Shown here: positions 25,085 through 37,435 of the stretch, piece after piece | Layout of the letters: each line of letters opens with the position of its first letter | How positions within the stretch are numbered: the stretch's first letter is position 1 | From: Streptomyces sp. CB02009 | GTDB taxonomy: Bacteria; Actinomycetota; Actinomycetes; Streptomycetales; Streptomycetaceae | NCBI RefSeq assembly: GCF_001905825.1 | Contig: NZ_LIVV01000015.1 | Coordinates: 22,318-86,317, forward strand | Length of the DNA: 64,000 nucleotides | Direction: 5' to 3' | Notes under the pieces: model-generated | Databases searched by the model: none | Seen by the model: the letters and a program-made list of their open reading frames with translations, nothing else | What the model was told of the DNA's origin: nothing | Translations under genes and position numbers: made by a program

Positions 25085-26259
25085 GCGGCGACGGCGGCGG
25101 GCTCCGCATCGTGCGGCTGGCCAACTTCGTGACCCCCACGTCGGGCGGCCTCCGCACCGCCCTCGACCGGCTCGGCCGGGGCTACCGCGAGGCCGGGCAC
25201 GAACCCGTCCTCGTCGTCCCCGGCGAGGCGGCGAGCGACGTCCGCGCCGAGCAGGGCCGGGTCGTCACGATCCCCGGACCGGTCCTGCCCGGCACCGGCG
25301 GCTACCGGGTCCTCGCCGACCGGCGCCGGGTCCGCCGCCTCCTCGACGACCTCGCGCCCGACCGGATCGAGGTCTCGGACCGTACGACCCTGCGGTGGAC
25401 GGGGGAGTGGGCCCGACGCGCCCGCGTGCCCTCGGTGATGGTCTCCCACGAGACCGCCGACGGCGTGCTGCGCACCTGGGGCGTGCCGCCCGCCCTCGCC
25501 GCCCGCGCGGCGGACCGGCTGAACCGCCGCACGGCCTGGGCGTTCGCGCGGATCGTCTGCACGACCGAGTGGGCGGAGCGGGAGTTCGTACGGATCGGGG
25601 CGCGCAACGTCGTACGGGCCCCGCTCGGCGTCGACCTGGAGCGTTGCCGGCCCGGCCGCCGCAGCGCCGCGCTCCGCGCCCGGCACGCGGACGGGGAGCG
25701 GGTGCTGCTCCTGCTCTGCTCGCGCCTCTCGGTCGAGAAGCGGCCCGGAACCGCCCTGGACGCCCTCGCCGAGCTGCGGGACGCGGGCGTCGAGGCGGCG
25801 CTCGTGGTCGCGGGCGACGGCCCGCTGAGGGGCGCCCTGGAGCGCCGGGCGCGCGAGCGGGGGCTGCCGGTGCGGTTCCTCGGACACGTCGCCGACCGGG
25901 AGGCGCTCGCGGACCTCCAGGCGGCGGCCGACGTGTGTCTGGCCCCCGGGCCGGCCGAGACGTTCGGCCTCTCCGCCCTGGAGGCCCTCGCCTGCGGGAC
26001 CCCCGTCGTCGTGAGCGCCTCCTCCGCGCTCCCGGAGGTCGTCGGCGCGGCGGGAGCCGCCGCCGTGGACACACCGGGAGCCTTCGCCTCCGCCGTACGG
26101 GGTCTTCTCGCGGCACCCGAGGCCACCCGCCGCCGCGCCGCACGCGCGCGTGCGGAGGCCTTCACCTGGGAGCGGTCCGTCACGGCCTTCCTCAGGGCCC
26201 ACGACGCCCTCCCGGCCGCGGAGGCGCGCCGTCCCGAGCCCGAGGAGGTACGGCGATGA
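25081..26259 (+). CDS. GT4 glycosyltransferase
   Basis: A 392-residue second GT4 enzyme, related to but distinct from its upstream neighbour. Motifs: RLANFVTPTSGGLRTALDRLG at the N-terminus, VPSVMVSHETADGVLRTWG, RAPLGVDLERCRPG, LLLCSRLSVEKRPGTALDAL, LVVAGDGPLRGALERRA, and ETFGLSALEALACGTPVVVSASSALPEVV (the EX7E loop). It starts within the stop of the first transferase gene and ends within the start of the SGNH gene. The two transferases probably act successively on one glycolipid or glycan. Confidence 0.88.
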   Translation: MSGDGGGLRIVRLANFVTPTSGGLRTALDRLGRGYREAGHEPVLVVPGEAASDVRAEQGRVVTIPGPVLPGTGGYRVLADRRRVRRLLDDLAPDRIEVSDRTTLRWTGEWARRARVPSVMVSHETADGVLRTWGVPPALAARAADRLNRRTAWAFARIVCTTEWAEREFVRIGARNVVRAPLGVDLERCRPGRRSAALRARHADGERVLLLLCSRLSVEKRPGTALDALAELRDAGVEAALVVAGDGPLRGALERRARERGLPVRFLGHVADREALADLQAAADVCLAPGPAETFGLSALEALACGTPVVVSASSALPEVVGAAGAAAVDTPGAFASAVRGLLAAPEATRRRAARARAEAFTWERSVTAFLRAHDALPAAEARRPEPEEVRR

Positions 26260-27364
26260 CACCGGACCAGGCGTCCGCCCCGGTCGCGGCGCCTGCCTGG
26301 GCGGCGGTCCCGGCTCCTGCCCGGGCGCCGGTGGAGGCTCCTGCCCGGGCGGCGGTCGCTGCTCCTGCCCGGGCGCCGGTCGCGGCCGAGGTCCGAGTGG
26401 GGACCGAGGAGACCGCCCCGCTCGCCCCGGCCCTCGCATCCGGCCCAGCCTTCGCACCCGCCCCGGCCCTCGCACCCGCCCCCGCGCGCGTACCCCCGCC
26501 CCGTCCCCGTACCGGTCCCGTCGGCCCCGCCGACCCCGTCAGGTTCGCCGTGCTCGGGGACTCGCTCAGCGAGGGCGTCGGCGACCGGGTGGGCGGCGCC
26601 TGGCGGGGGTGGGCGCCGCTGCTCGCCGACGGGCTCGCGGCCGAGGGGCAGGACACGGCGTTCCTGAACCTCGCCGTCAGCGGGGCCCTCAGCGGCGACG
26701 TCGCCGACCGGCAGGCCCCGCGCGCCCTCGCCTTCCGGCCGCACCTCGCCTCCGTCGTCGTCGGGGTCAACGACACCCTGCGCCGCACCTTCGACATCGG
26801 GGCGCTCGCCCGCCACCTGGGCCGGGTCTGCGCCGACCTCGACGCCACCGGAGCCGTACTCCTGACCGCCTGCCTGCCCGACCCCGGCCGGATGCTCGGC
26901 CTGCCGCCCCCGCTGGCGCGCCCCCTCGCCCGCCGCCAGCGGTCCGTCAACGCCGTCGTGCACGCCCTCTCCGCCCGGTACGGGGCCGTCCACCTCCACC
27001 TCGCCGACGACTCATGGACCGAGGACCGCGGGCTGTGGAGCGCCGACCGGCTGCACCCCGGCGAGCGGGGCCACCGGGCCGTCGCCGAGGGCTTCCACCG
27101 GCTCCTCGCCGACCGGGGACTCGCCCACGGCGCCCCGCCCGCGCGGGAGCCCGCCCAGCCGGCGCCGAGCCGCGCGGAGGCCGCGCTCTGGCTGGCCACC
27201 GCCGGCACCGGCTGGCTCCTCCGGCGCAGCCACGACCTGCTTCCGCAGCTGCTGCTGCTCGCGGGCGCGGAGGTGCTCCACTGGGCCGACGGCACCGGCA
27301 CCGCACCCCTCGACGCGCGCGCGGACGCCGCCCTCGCCGCCGCCCTCACGGCCACAATGGGGAG

Positions 27365-27368
<4 letters not shown>
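26256..27368 (+). CDS. SGNH/GDSL hydrolase with repetitive N-terminus
   Basis: A 370-residue protein. Residues 1-85 are low complexity, with an eight-residue period of the kind APARAPVE and APARAAVA. The SGNH hydrolase domain follows: FAVLGDSLSEGVGD (block I serine), LNLAVSGALSGD, SVVVGVND (block III), and ADRLHPGERGHRAVAEGF (block V Asp-x-x-His). Such enzymes are esterases or acetylhydrolases acting on lipids or sugars. There is no clear signal peptide. It overlaps both neighbours by four bases, tying it to the glycosyltransferases; glycan or glycolipid deacylation is a reasonable guess. Confidence 0.85.
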
Positions 27369-31001
<3,633 letters not shown>

Positions 31002-31018
<17 letters not shown>

Positions 31019-31874
31019 ACCGCACCGGGGTACCCGGCACCGCCTGCGCCACCCGGCCCAGATCCGCCTCCCGCACCACTCCGACCACGGGATACCCCCC
31101 CGTCGTCGGATGGTCGGCGAGGAACACCACGGGCCGCCCGTCCGGCGGCACCTGGACCGCCCCCAGCACCATGCCCTCGCTCGCCAGTTCCCCGTGGCGG
31201 GCCCGTTCGAGCGCCGGGCCGTCCAGGCGGAGCCCGATCCGGTTGCCGGCCGACGACACCCGGTACGCGCGCGTGACGAGGGTCCGGAGCGCCGCGGCCG
31301 TGAACCAGTCGTCGCGCGGCCCGAGCCGGACCCGCAGAACGAGTTCGCCGGGCGGGCCGGGCCACGGGGGAGCATCGACCGAACCCCGCGCCGCCGCCGC
31401 GCCCGTGTCCGGTCCCAGCGGCAGGACCGTCTCCTCGGCCGCCGGCGGCGGCCCCAGGCCGGACAGCAGGTCCGTGGAACGGCTGCCCAGCACCGGCTCC
31501 ACCTCGAACCCGCCACCGATCGCCACGTACCCGCGCAGCCCGCGCGTGGCCGCGCCGACGTCCAGGACCGCACCGGCGGGCACGCGGACCGCGGTCCCCC
31601 AGGCGGCCGGGCGCCCGTCCACCCGTACCGGGCAGGGCGCGCCGCCCACCGCCACGGTGACCGCGCAACGGGGCCGCAGGGCGCAGCCGTCGACGGTGGT
31701 CTCCAGGACCGCCGCGTTCTCCGGGTTGCCGACGAGCCGGTTGACGAGGCGGACGGCCGCCGGGTCGAGCGCCCCGGAGCGGGGCACCCCGAGATGCGCG
31801 TACCCGACGCGCCCCAGGTCCTGCACGGTGGTCAGCGCCCCGGCCCGGACCACGACGACGGCCCGGTCGGTCAT
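31002..31874 (-). CDS. pxpC: 5-oxoprolinase subunit C (biotin-dependent carboxylase-like, KipA family)
   Basis: A 290-residue KipA/PxpC-family protein: VVRAGALTTVQDLGRVGYAHLGVPRSGALDPAAVRLVNRLVGN at the N-terminus and GELASEGMVLGAVQVPPDGRPVVFLADHPTTGGYPVVGVV at the C-terminus. It forms 5-oxoprolinase with PxpA and PxpB, despite its historical carboxylase naming. The ATG at 31874 overlaps the pxpB stop by four bases. The 3' end overlaps the convergent fused 5-oxoprolinase gene by 17 bases. Confidence 0.92.
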
Positions 31875-32521
31875 CGTCCGCCCCCCGCCGCGGCGCCCTC
31901 CACCGTGAACCGGACCCGTGTGCCCGGGGTCAGCAGGGCCGCCGGCTCCCGGCCGGTGTCCCACAGCACCGCGTCCGTCGCCCCGATCAGCTGCCAGCCG
32001 CCGGGGGAGGAGCGCGGGTACACACCCGTGTACGGCCCTGCCAGGGCGACCGAACCCGCCGGGACGGCCGTGCGCGGAGTGGCCCGCCGAGGCACCCCGT
32101 ACCGCTCGTCGAGTCCCGTCAGATAGCCGAAGCCCGGAGCGAACCCGCAGAACGCGACCCGGAACTCGGCCGCCGTGTGGATCCGGACCGCCGCCTCGAC
32201 GGACACCCCCCACAGCGCCGCGACCTCGGCGAGATCGGGCCCGTCGTAGCGGACCGGTATCCCGATCGCCCCGCCCACGCGCGCGGGGAGCGGCCCCACC
32301 TCCCAGCCGCTCAGCTCGGCCGCGAGCCTTTCCGGGTCCGCCACCCCGTCGAGCAGCACCGTCCGCGCCGCCGGCACGATCTCCCGCACGCCGGGCAGCG
32401 CGCCGGCCGCCCGGCGCCGCAGCAGCTCCGCGTGGAACGCCTCCGTCGCCTCGCCGCAGGCCAGCTCCACCAGGAGCGCCCGTTCGCCCACCCGCAACGC
32501 GCGCGGGGCGGCGGAACTCAC
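31871..32521 (-). CDS. pxpB: 5-oxoprolinase subunit B (KipI family)
   Basis: A 216-residue KipI/PxpB-family protein with family motifs FRVAFCGFAPGFGYLTGLDERYGVPRRATPRTAVPAGSVALAG and YPRSSPGGWQLIGATDAVLWD. It is the partner of PxpC in the 5-oxoproline-cleaving complex. The start is GTG at 32521, chosen because it gives a four-base GTGA overlap with the pxpA stop; the stop in turn overlaps the pxpC start. Confidence 0.92.
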   Translation of the reverse strand: MSSAAPRALRVGERALLVELACGEATEAFHAELLRRRAAGALPGVREIVPAARTVLLDGVADPERLAAELSGWEVGPLPARVGGAIGIPVRYDGPDLAEVAALWGVSVEAAVRIHTAAEFRVAFCGFAPGFGYLTGLDERYGVPRRATPRTAVPAGSVALAGPYTGVYPRSSPGGWQLIGATDAVLWDTGREPAALLTPGTRVRFTVEGAAAGGGR

Positions 32522-33306
32522 GCGAAGGCCTCGATCCGCACCCCGGAACCCTGGAGGCGCTCGCGGACCCGCCGCGCGAGGTCCACCGCGCCCGGGGTGT
32601 CGCCGTGCAGGCACAGCGACCGCGGCCGCACCGCGACGGAACTGCCGCAGTGCGCCGTGACCACGCCGAACCTGGCCATGGCCACCGACCGTTCCACCAC
32701 GGCGTCCGGGTCGCTGACGACCGCCCCCGCCTGCCCGCGCGGCACCAGCGTGCCGTCCGCCCGGTAGGCCCGGTCGCCGAAGGCCTCGGGGACGACCGGG
32801 AGCCCGGCCTCCGCCGCGGCCTCGTGCAGGCACGACCCCGGAAGCCCCAGGACCGGCAGCGTGCGGTCCGCGAGCAGGACGCCCTCGACGACCGCTGCCG
32901 CCTGCTCCCCGTCCCTGACCACCCGGTTGTAGAGCGCGCCGTGCGGCTTCACGTACGCCACGCGCGCGCCCGCCGCCCGCGCGAAGACCTCGAGGGCGCC
33001 GATCTGGTACGCCACCTCGGCCGCCAGCTCCGCGGCCGGCACGTCCATCGACCGCCGCCCGAAACCCGCCAGGTCCCGGTACGAGACCTGGGCCCCGATC
33101 CGTACCCCGCGCGCGGCGGCGAGCTCGCAGACCCGCCGCATGGTGGCCGCGTCCCCGGCATGGAAGCCGCAGGCCACGTTGGCGCTGGTCACGACCGACA
33201 GCAGCTGCTCGTCGTCGGTGAGCGTCCAGCGTCCGAAGCCCTCACCGAGATCGGCGTTGAGGTCGATCAGGGCCTCGGCCGGGCTCTGGTCCGGGGGCGT
33301 GCGCAT
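32518..33306 (-). CDS. pxpA: 5-oxoprolinase subunit A (LamB/YcsF family)
   Basis: A 262-residue LamB/YcsF protein: ALIDLNADLGEGFGRWTLTDDEQLLSVVTSANVACGFHAGDAATM, then YVKPHGALYN and EAFGDRAYRADGTLVPR, all diagnostic. With PxpBC it hydrolyses 5-oxoproline to glutamate at the cost of ATP. The ATG at 33306 has GAGG five bases upstream; the in-frame GTG at 33312 would sit on top of that site. It heads the pxpABC operon and is divergent from a GntR regulator. Confidence 0.95.
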   Translation of the reverse strand: MRTPPDQSPAEALIDLNADLGEGFGRWTLTDDEQLLSVVTSANVACGFHAGDAATMRRVCELAAARGVRIGAQVSYRDLAGFGRRSMDVPAAELAAEVAYQIGALEVFARAAGARVAYVKPHGALYNRVVRDGEQAAAVVEGVLLADRTLPVLGLPGSCLHEAAAEAGLPVVPEAFGDRAYRADGTLVPRGQAGAVVSDPDAVVERSVAMARFGVVTAHCGSSVAVRPRSLCLHGDTPGAVDLARRVRERLQGSGVRIEAFA

Positions 33307-33373
33307 CGACACCTCGCAGAAGGGGGGGCGTGCCGGGGCGGCACGGGGGACCGTACGATGCCGTCAACGTAGA

Positions 33374-33390
33374 GGATCGTTGAACGATCC
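33374..33390. promoter_or_regulatory. FCD-type GntR operator between pxpA and the regulator
   Basis: GGATCGTT-G-AACGATCC is a perfect 17-base palindrome. Its core TCGTTGAACGA fits TNGTNNNACNA, the pattern bound by FadR-subfamily (FCD) GntR proteins. It lies in the 115-base gap between the divergent pxpA and gntR-type genes, 31 bases before the regulator start, so it can control both. Confidence 0.85.
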
Positions 33391-33421
33391 GACAAGAAGA
33401 CGGCAGACGAGAGGGAGCGCC

Positions 33422-34132
33422 GTGACAGCGAGGGAAGCCGGGGACCTGACCGACGACCGCGTACTCCTCGGCCGCACGAGCACGGCGGAGCGGGTCGCGG
33501 ACATCCTCCGCACCCGGGTCGCCGAGGGCTACTTCCCGCCCGGCACCCGGCTCTCCGAGGAGGGCATCGGCGGCGCGCTCGGTGTGTCCCGCAACACCCT
33601 GCGGGAGGCCTTCCGGCTCCTCACCCACGAGCGGCTGCTCGTCCACGAGCTCAACCGCGGGGTCTTCGTCCGGGTCCTGGCCGTCGACGACGTCGACGAC
33701 ATCTACCGCACCCGGAGGCTCGTCGAGTGCGCCGTCGTCCGCGGCCTCGGCCAGCCCCCGTACGCCCTCGGCCCGCTCGCCGCGGCCGTGGTGGCGGGCG
33801 AGGCAGCCACCCGCGCGGGCGACTGGCCGGGCGTCTCCACGGCCAACATCCACTTCCACCGGGAACTCGTCGCCCTCGCGGGCAGCGCCCGTACCGACGA
33901 GCTGATGCGGGGCGTGCTGGCCGAGCTCCGTCTCGCCTTCCACGTCGTCGACGACCCGCGCGTGCTGCACGAGCCGTATCTGGCGCGGAACCGCGAGATC
34001 CTCGACGCCCTGCGCGCGGGCGAGCGGACCACGGCCGAGCGGCTCCTCGTCCGCTACCTCGACGACTCCCGCACCCGGGTCGCCGCCGCGTACGCGAGGG
34101 CCGTCGACGCCCCGGCGGGCCCGGCGGACTGA
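33422..34132 (+). CDS. GntR family regulator, FCD/FadR subfamily
   Basis: A 236-residue regulator. The winged helix is RVADILRTRVAEGYFPPGTRLSEEGIGGALGVSRNTLREAFRLLTHERLLVHELNRGVFV (about residues 24-83). The C-terminal FCD helices contain DIYRTRRLVECAVV, STANIHFHRELVALAGSARTDELM and the metal-binding-type His in NRxILDALRAGERTTAERLL. It probably represses pxpABC and itself through the palindrome at 33374-33390, with 5-oxoproline or a related acid as a possible effector. The start is GTG at 33422 with GAGGGAG upstream. The condensin-like operon begins 80 bases downstream, so read-through is possible. Confidence 0.9.
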   Translation: MTAREAGDLTDDRVLLGRTSTAERVADILRTRVAEGYFPPGTRLSEEGIGGALGVSRNTLREAFRLLTHERLLVHELNRGVFVRVLAVDDVDDIYRTRRLVECAVVRGLGQPPYALGPLAAAVVAGEAATRAGDWPGVSTANIHFHRELVALAGSARTDELMRGVLAELRLAFHVVDDPRVLHEPYLARNREILDALRAGERTTAERLLVRYLDDSRTRVAAAYARAVDAPAGPAD

Positions 34133-34212
34133 CCGCCCCGGGGCTCCGGCCGCGGCCGGTCGCATCTGCGCCGTTTCGACCGTTGTCAGTTCGAGGACCT
34201 AATCTGTCCACC

Positions 34213-35757
34213 GTGACTTCGCCTGCCTCGACGGACCTCGCTCCGCCCCAGCTCAGCGCGGGGCCGCGGCCCGCGCAGGGTCCGGCCGCCGACGAAGGGC
34301 TCGCGCGGCGCCTCCGCGCGCTCGCGTGCACCGCCCCGTTGCACGACCTCGACGCGCGCAAGGCGAACCTGGCGGGTGAGTACACGGTCTACGCGATGGC
34401 CGAGGTCGCCCTCTCGGCGATCGACCTCATCACGCTGAACATGGACTTCGACACCGGCGCCGACCACGAGCAGATCGTCGCCCGCCTGCTGCCCCGCGTC
34501 GCCGCCCAGGCGCCCACCCGCCCCGCCGCCGAGCACGAGCGCGTGGCCCGCTGGGTCCTGGAGAACCTGATCAACGTCGGCAGCGTCGACCGGGGCTTCC
34601 GCGCCGTCTACGGCACCTTCGGCACCGACGGCGTGTATGTCCGCAGGGACTACGACTTCAAGCTCATCGAGGAGGTCCCGGGATACGGCGGCGGTGTCTA
34701 CCTCCGGACCACCGACGAGGCGGTCAACGTCCTCGTCGGCGCCCTCGACACCGACGTCACCAGCGCCCAGATCGCCGCCGAGGTGAAGCTGGAGGTCCTC
34801 ATCAACCGGGGCCGCCTGGCCGACGCCCAGCTCGCCGCCGAGCAGGCGCGGTACCGGACCGTGCAGTACGCCGAGACCCTCCGCAAGACCCTGGAGGCCA
34901 CCCGGCGCAACGTGCGCGCGGTGGACTGGCTCCAGACGGTGCCCGACATGATCGCCGAGGCGCTCGACCACGTCGCCGACCGCTACCGCCACGAGAACGC
35001 GATCCTCACCAACATCCGCAAGGCCCGCGACGAGGCCGAGGCCACGTCCGACGCGAAGACGGCCGAGCACAAGCGGCGCGCCGCCGAGCTCGTCGACATA
35101 GTGAAGGACTGCATCCGGCGCCACACCCAGCTCCAGTCCCGCCTCCTGGACGCCGGGCCCCTCTTCCGCGCCGAGCAGGACCGGCAGGCCTTCGCCGCGC
35201 CCACGTCGTACACCGGCCTCGACCTGTACGGGCAGCTCGTGGCGCCGACCCTGCCGCTCCCCGTCGAGCAGGCGGCGCGGGTCACCGACGCGTTCTTCGC
35301 GCGCGGCACCGGTCTGCGCACCCCGGCGTCCGTCCGGCTCGGCGACCTCGTCGACCTGCTTCTGACCCCGCCGGTGGAGCGCGAGCACCTCGGCGCCGAG
35401 ATGCCCGAACCCGACCTCATCGCCACCCCCGACGACTCCCGCTTCAGCGAGGAGCAGCTCGCGAGCGCCCTGCGGCTGCTGGACCTGGAGCACGACGCCC
35501 CGCGGCGCCTCTCCGGTCTGCTGGCCGAGGCCCGCGAGCTCGACGCCGACCTGCCGTATCTCGTGGCGCTCCTCGCCGTCCACGCGGCGAGCCCCCCGGT
35601 CGGCACGGCCTACCGGCAGGGCGAGGAGCGCCTCCTCTTCGCCGTCGACGACGGCACCCCCCTCGACGACCCGGAGTTCGGCGGCGCCGACCTCATCGTC
35701 GGTACGGCGCTGCTCGACGCCGCGGGCATGGCCGCCGGACGCACGGAGGCCTCGTGA
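34213..35757 (+). CDS. Kleisin-like protein of a MukF/MksF/JetA-type condensin
   Basis: A 514-residue soluble protein. The N-terminal third is winged-helix-like (VARWVLENLINVGSVDRGFRAVYG, then YDFKLIEEV and GGVYLRTTDEAVNVLVGALDTDV). A helical bundle with charged coiled-coil segments follows, including QARYRTVQYAETLRKTLEATRRNVRAVDWL and DHVADRYRHENAILTNIRKARDEAE. A C-terminal region, DSRFSEEQLASALRLLDLEHDAPRRLSGLL, could be a second winged helix. This order, and position upstream of a KITE-like and an SMC-like gene, is that of MukF/MksF/JetA. The GTG at 34213 is the likely start, with GAGGA 15 bases upstream. The stop overlaps the next start (GTGA). The assignment is structural inference. Confidence 0.65.
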   Translation: MTSPASTDLAPPQLSAGPRPAQGPAADEGLARRLRALACTAPLHDLDARKANLAGEYTVYAMAEVALSAIDLITLNMDFDTGADHEQIVARLLPRVAAQAPTRPAAEHERVARWVLENLINVGSVDRGFRAVYGTFGTDGVYVRRDYDFKLIEEVPGYGGGVYLRTTDEAVNVLVGALDTDVTSAQIAAEVKLEVLINRGRLADAQLAAEQARYRTVQYAETLRKTLEATRRNVRAVDWLQTVPDMIAEALDHVADRYRHENAILTNIRKARDEAEATSDAKTAEHKRRAAELVDIVKDCIRRHTQLQSRLLDAGPLFRAEQDRQAFAAPTSYTGLDLYGQLVAPTLPLPVEQAARVTDAFFARGTGLRTPASVRLGDLVDLLLTPPVEREHLGAEMPEPDLIATPDDSRFSEEQLASALRLLDLEHDAPRRLSGLLAEARELDADLPYLVALLAVHAASPPVGTAYRQGEERLLFAVDDGTPLDDPEFGGADLIVGTALLDAAGMAAGRTEAS

Positions 35758-36428
35758 CCCTCGTCCCGCCCGTCCCCGCGCCTGCGCCTGCCGCCGCCGG
35801 CCTTCCCGTCCCTCCGCCGCGACCGCCCGACACGGAACCCGGCGCGGAGCGCGAGCAGACGTCGGCTGCCGCCCCGGAGCCCGGTGCTGCCCTGGAGCCC
35901 GCTGCCACTCCGGGGCCCGCTCCCGAGCCGGTCGGCCCCGCGCCCACCGCCACCCCCGGCCCCCGCCTCCGCCACGTCCGGACCGGCCCCCCGGCCGGCG
36001 CACCGGGCGAGAGGGACGACCAGCCGCCGCGGGTCCCCGGCACGCCGCCCCGCTTCGGAGTCGTGGCGGTGCCCCGGCCGTCCCGCACGACGTCCGACCG
36101 GCGCGGCGGCACGCCGTCCGTGCGTCCCGTACGCCTCACGGACATCACGGCCGATCCCGTCGGCCCGCCCGGTGCCGTCGAGCGCCCCGCCGCCGTCACC
36201 CCGGTCCCGTTGCCCGTACCCCGCCCCGCCGTCCACGACGGACAGGACGCGCCCGCAGGACCGGACGTACCTGCCGGACCAGACGCAACCGGAGGCCCCG
36301 CAACCCCTGCCGAACCGGGCACGCCCGTCGGCCCCGCAACCCCCGCCGGACCGGACACACCCGTCGGCCCCGCAGTTCCCGCCGTCCCCCCACCGACCGA
36401 GAGCCGTACCGAGGAGCCCCAGCCGTGA
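35754..36428 (+). CDS. Proline-rich disordered protein within the condensin-like operon
   Basis: 224 residues, almost entirely Pro, Ala, Gly, Val and Thr, with no predicted fold. There are repeated GPATPAEPGTPV-like units near residues 180-215 and one less biased stretch (PPRFGVVAVPRPSRTTSDRRGG and VRPVRLTDITADPVG). It is joined to both neighbours by four-base GTGA overlaps, so it is translated as part of the operon. Standard MukFEB and JetABC operons have no such gene. It could be a tether between kleisin and KITE subunits, or a fast-evolving gene of no fixed structure. Confidence 0.6.
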   Translation: MTLVPPVPAPAPAAAGLPVPPPRPPDTEPGAEREQTSAAAPEPGAALEPAATPGPAPEPVGPAPTATPGPRLRHVRTGPPAGAPGERDDQPPRVPGTPPRFGVVAVPRPSRTTSDRRGGTPSVRPVRLTDITADPVGPPGAVERPAAVTPVPLPVPRPAVHDGQDAPAGPDVPAGPDATGGPATPAEPGTPVGPATPAGPDTPVGPAVPAVPPPTESRTEEPQP

Positions 36429-37354
36429 GCGAAACCCACGCCGAGTACGCCGACGCGTGGGGCGAGCAGGAGCCCCCGCAGCCCCCGGCCGCCTCCCCGG
36501 GCGGCGCCGCCGCCGCGCCCGCCGTCACCCCCGCCGACGCATCCGACGCGGCCCGCCTCGTCTCCTTCGGGCTGCAGCCCAAGCTGCTCCCCGCCCGTGA
36601 CGCCGAGTACGCGGAGCTGCTCCGCCGCTACCGCGAGGACCCCGCATTCGCGCGCCTCGCCGACGCGGTCGCGACCGGTCTCGGGCTCATCGTCCTGGAG
36701 GTCTCCCCGCGCGCGGGGATGGCCGTCACCGCCGGCGAGGACTCCGTCTTCGCGGTCCGCATGGGCGACTACGCGCGGCGCGCCTCCACCGACTCGGCCG
36801 ACCGCTTCCTGCACGGCCTGGCCCATCTCGCCGTCGCCGCCATGGCCTTCCCCCGCCCCGAGGACCTCGCCGACGACGCGTACATCGGCCGGCTCACCGT
36901 CAACGGCGTCGACGCGTTCGTACGCCAGGCGTGTCTGCGTCTGGAGCAGCGCGCCGAGGAGCAGGGCGAGAACACCGACCCGGCGTCCGACGCCCCGGGC
37001 CTGGAGGCCGCCTGGCGGATCTACGCCCGCCGCAGCGCCACCGGCGCCACCAAGGACGCCCGCCGTCTCGCCGGGTCCACCACCGGCATCGTCGGCAAGG
37101 CGGCCGCCTTCCTCACCGACTCCGGCTTCCTCCAGCGCACCGGCGACGAGGGCGGCGGTTCCTACCGCACCACCGCCCGCTACCAGCTCCAGGTCCGCGA
37201 CATGGCCGGGTCCGCCGCCATGGCCGAGCTCCTCGAACTCGGCGTCGTCCCGGTCAGCGACGGGTCCGCCACCCTCCTGCCGCCGCCCGCGGGCGACGAC
37301 CTGGAGATCGCGGCCGACGCGGGCCTGCCCTTCCACGCGCCACCGTCGGTGTAG
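36425..37354 (+). CDS. KITE-like protein (MukE/MksE/JetB-type)
   Basis: A 309-residue protein with a disordered N-terminus (residues 1-35) and two winged-helix-like parts. The first includes LLRRYREDPAFARLADAVATGLGLIVLEVSPRAGMAVTAGEDSVFAVRM and FLHGLAHLAVAAMAFPRPEDL. The second includes GSTTGIVGKAAAFLTDSGFLQRTGDEGGGSYRTTARYQLQVRDM. Tandem winged helices between a kleisin and an SMC gene are the hallmark of MukE/MksE/JetB. The GTG start overlaps the stop of the proline-rich gene; 81 bases separate it from the SMC-like gene. The assignment is inferred from order and secondary-structure pattern. Confidence 0.65.
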   Translation: MSETHAEYADAWGEQEPPQPPAASPGGAAAAPAVTPADASDAARLVSFGLQPKLLPARDAEYAELLRRYREDPAFARLADAVATGLGLIVLEVSPRAGMAVTAGEDSVFAVRMGDYARRASTDSADRFLHGLAHLAVAAMAFPRPEDLADDAYIGRLTVNGVDAFVRQACLRLEQRAEEQGENTDPASDAPGLEAAWRIYARRSATGATKDARRLAGSTTGIVGKAAAFLTDSGFLQRTGDEGGGSYRTTARYQLQVRDMAGSAAMAELLELGVVPVSDGSATLLPPPAGDDLEIAADAGLPFHAPPSV

Positions 37355-37435
37355 CCGCCCCGCGCGTCCGCCGGCGCGTCCGCCCGCCCCGCGAAACCGT
37401 TCTTCCCGAGCACGAGAGCACGAGAGTCCCTCGCC

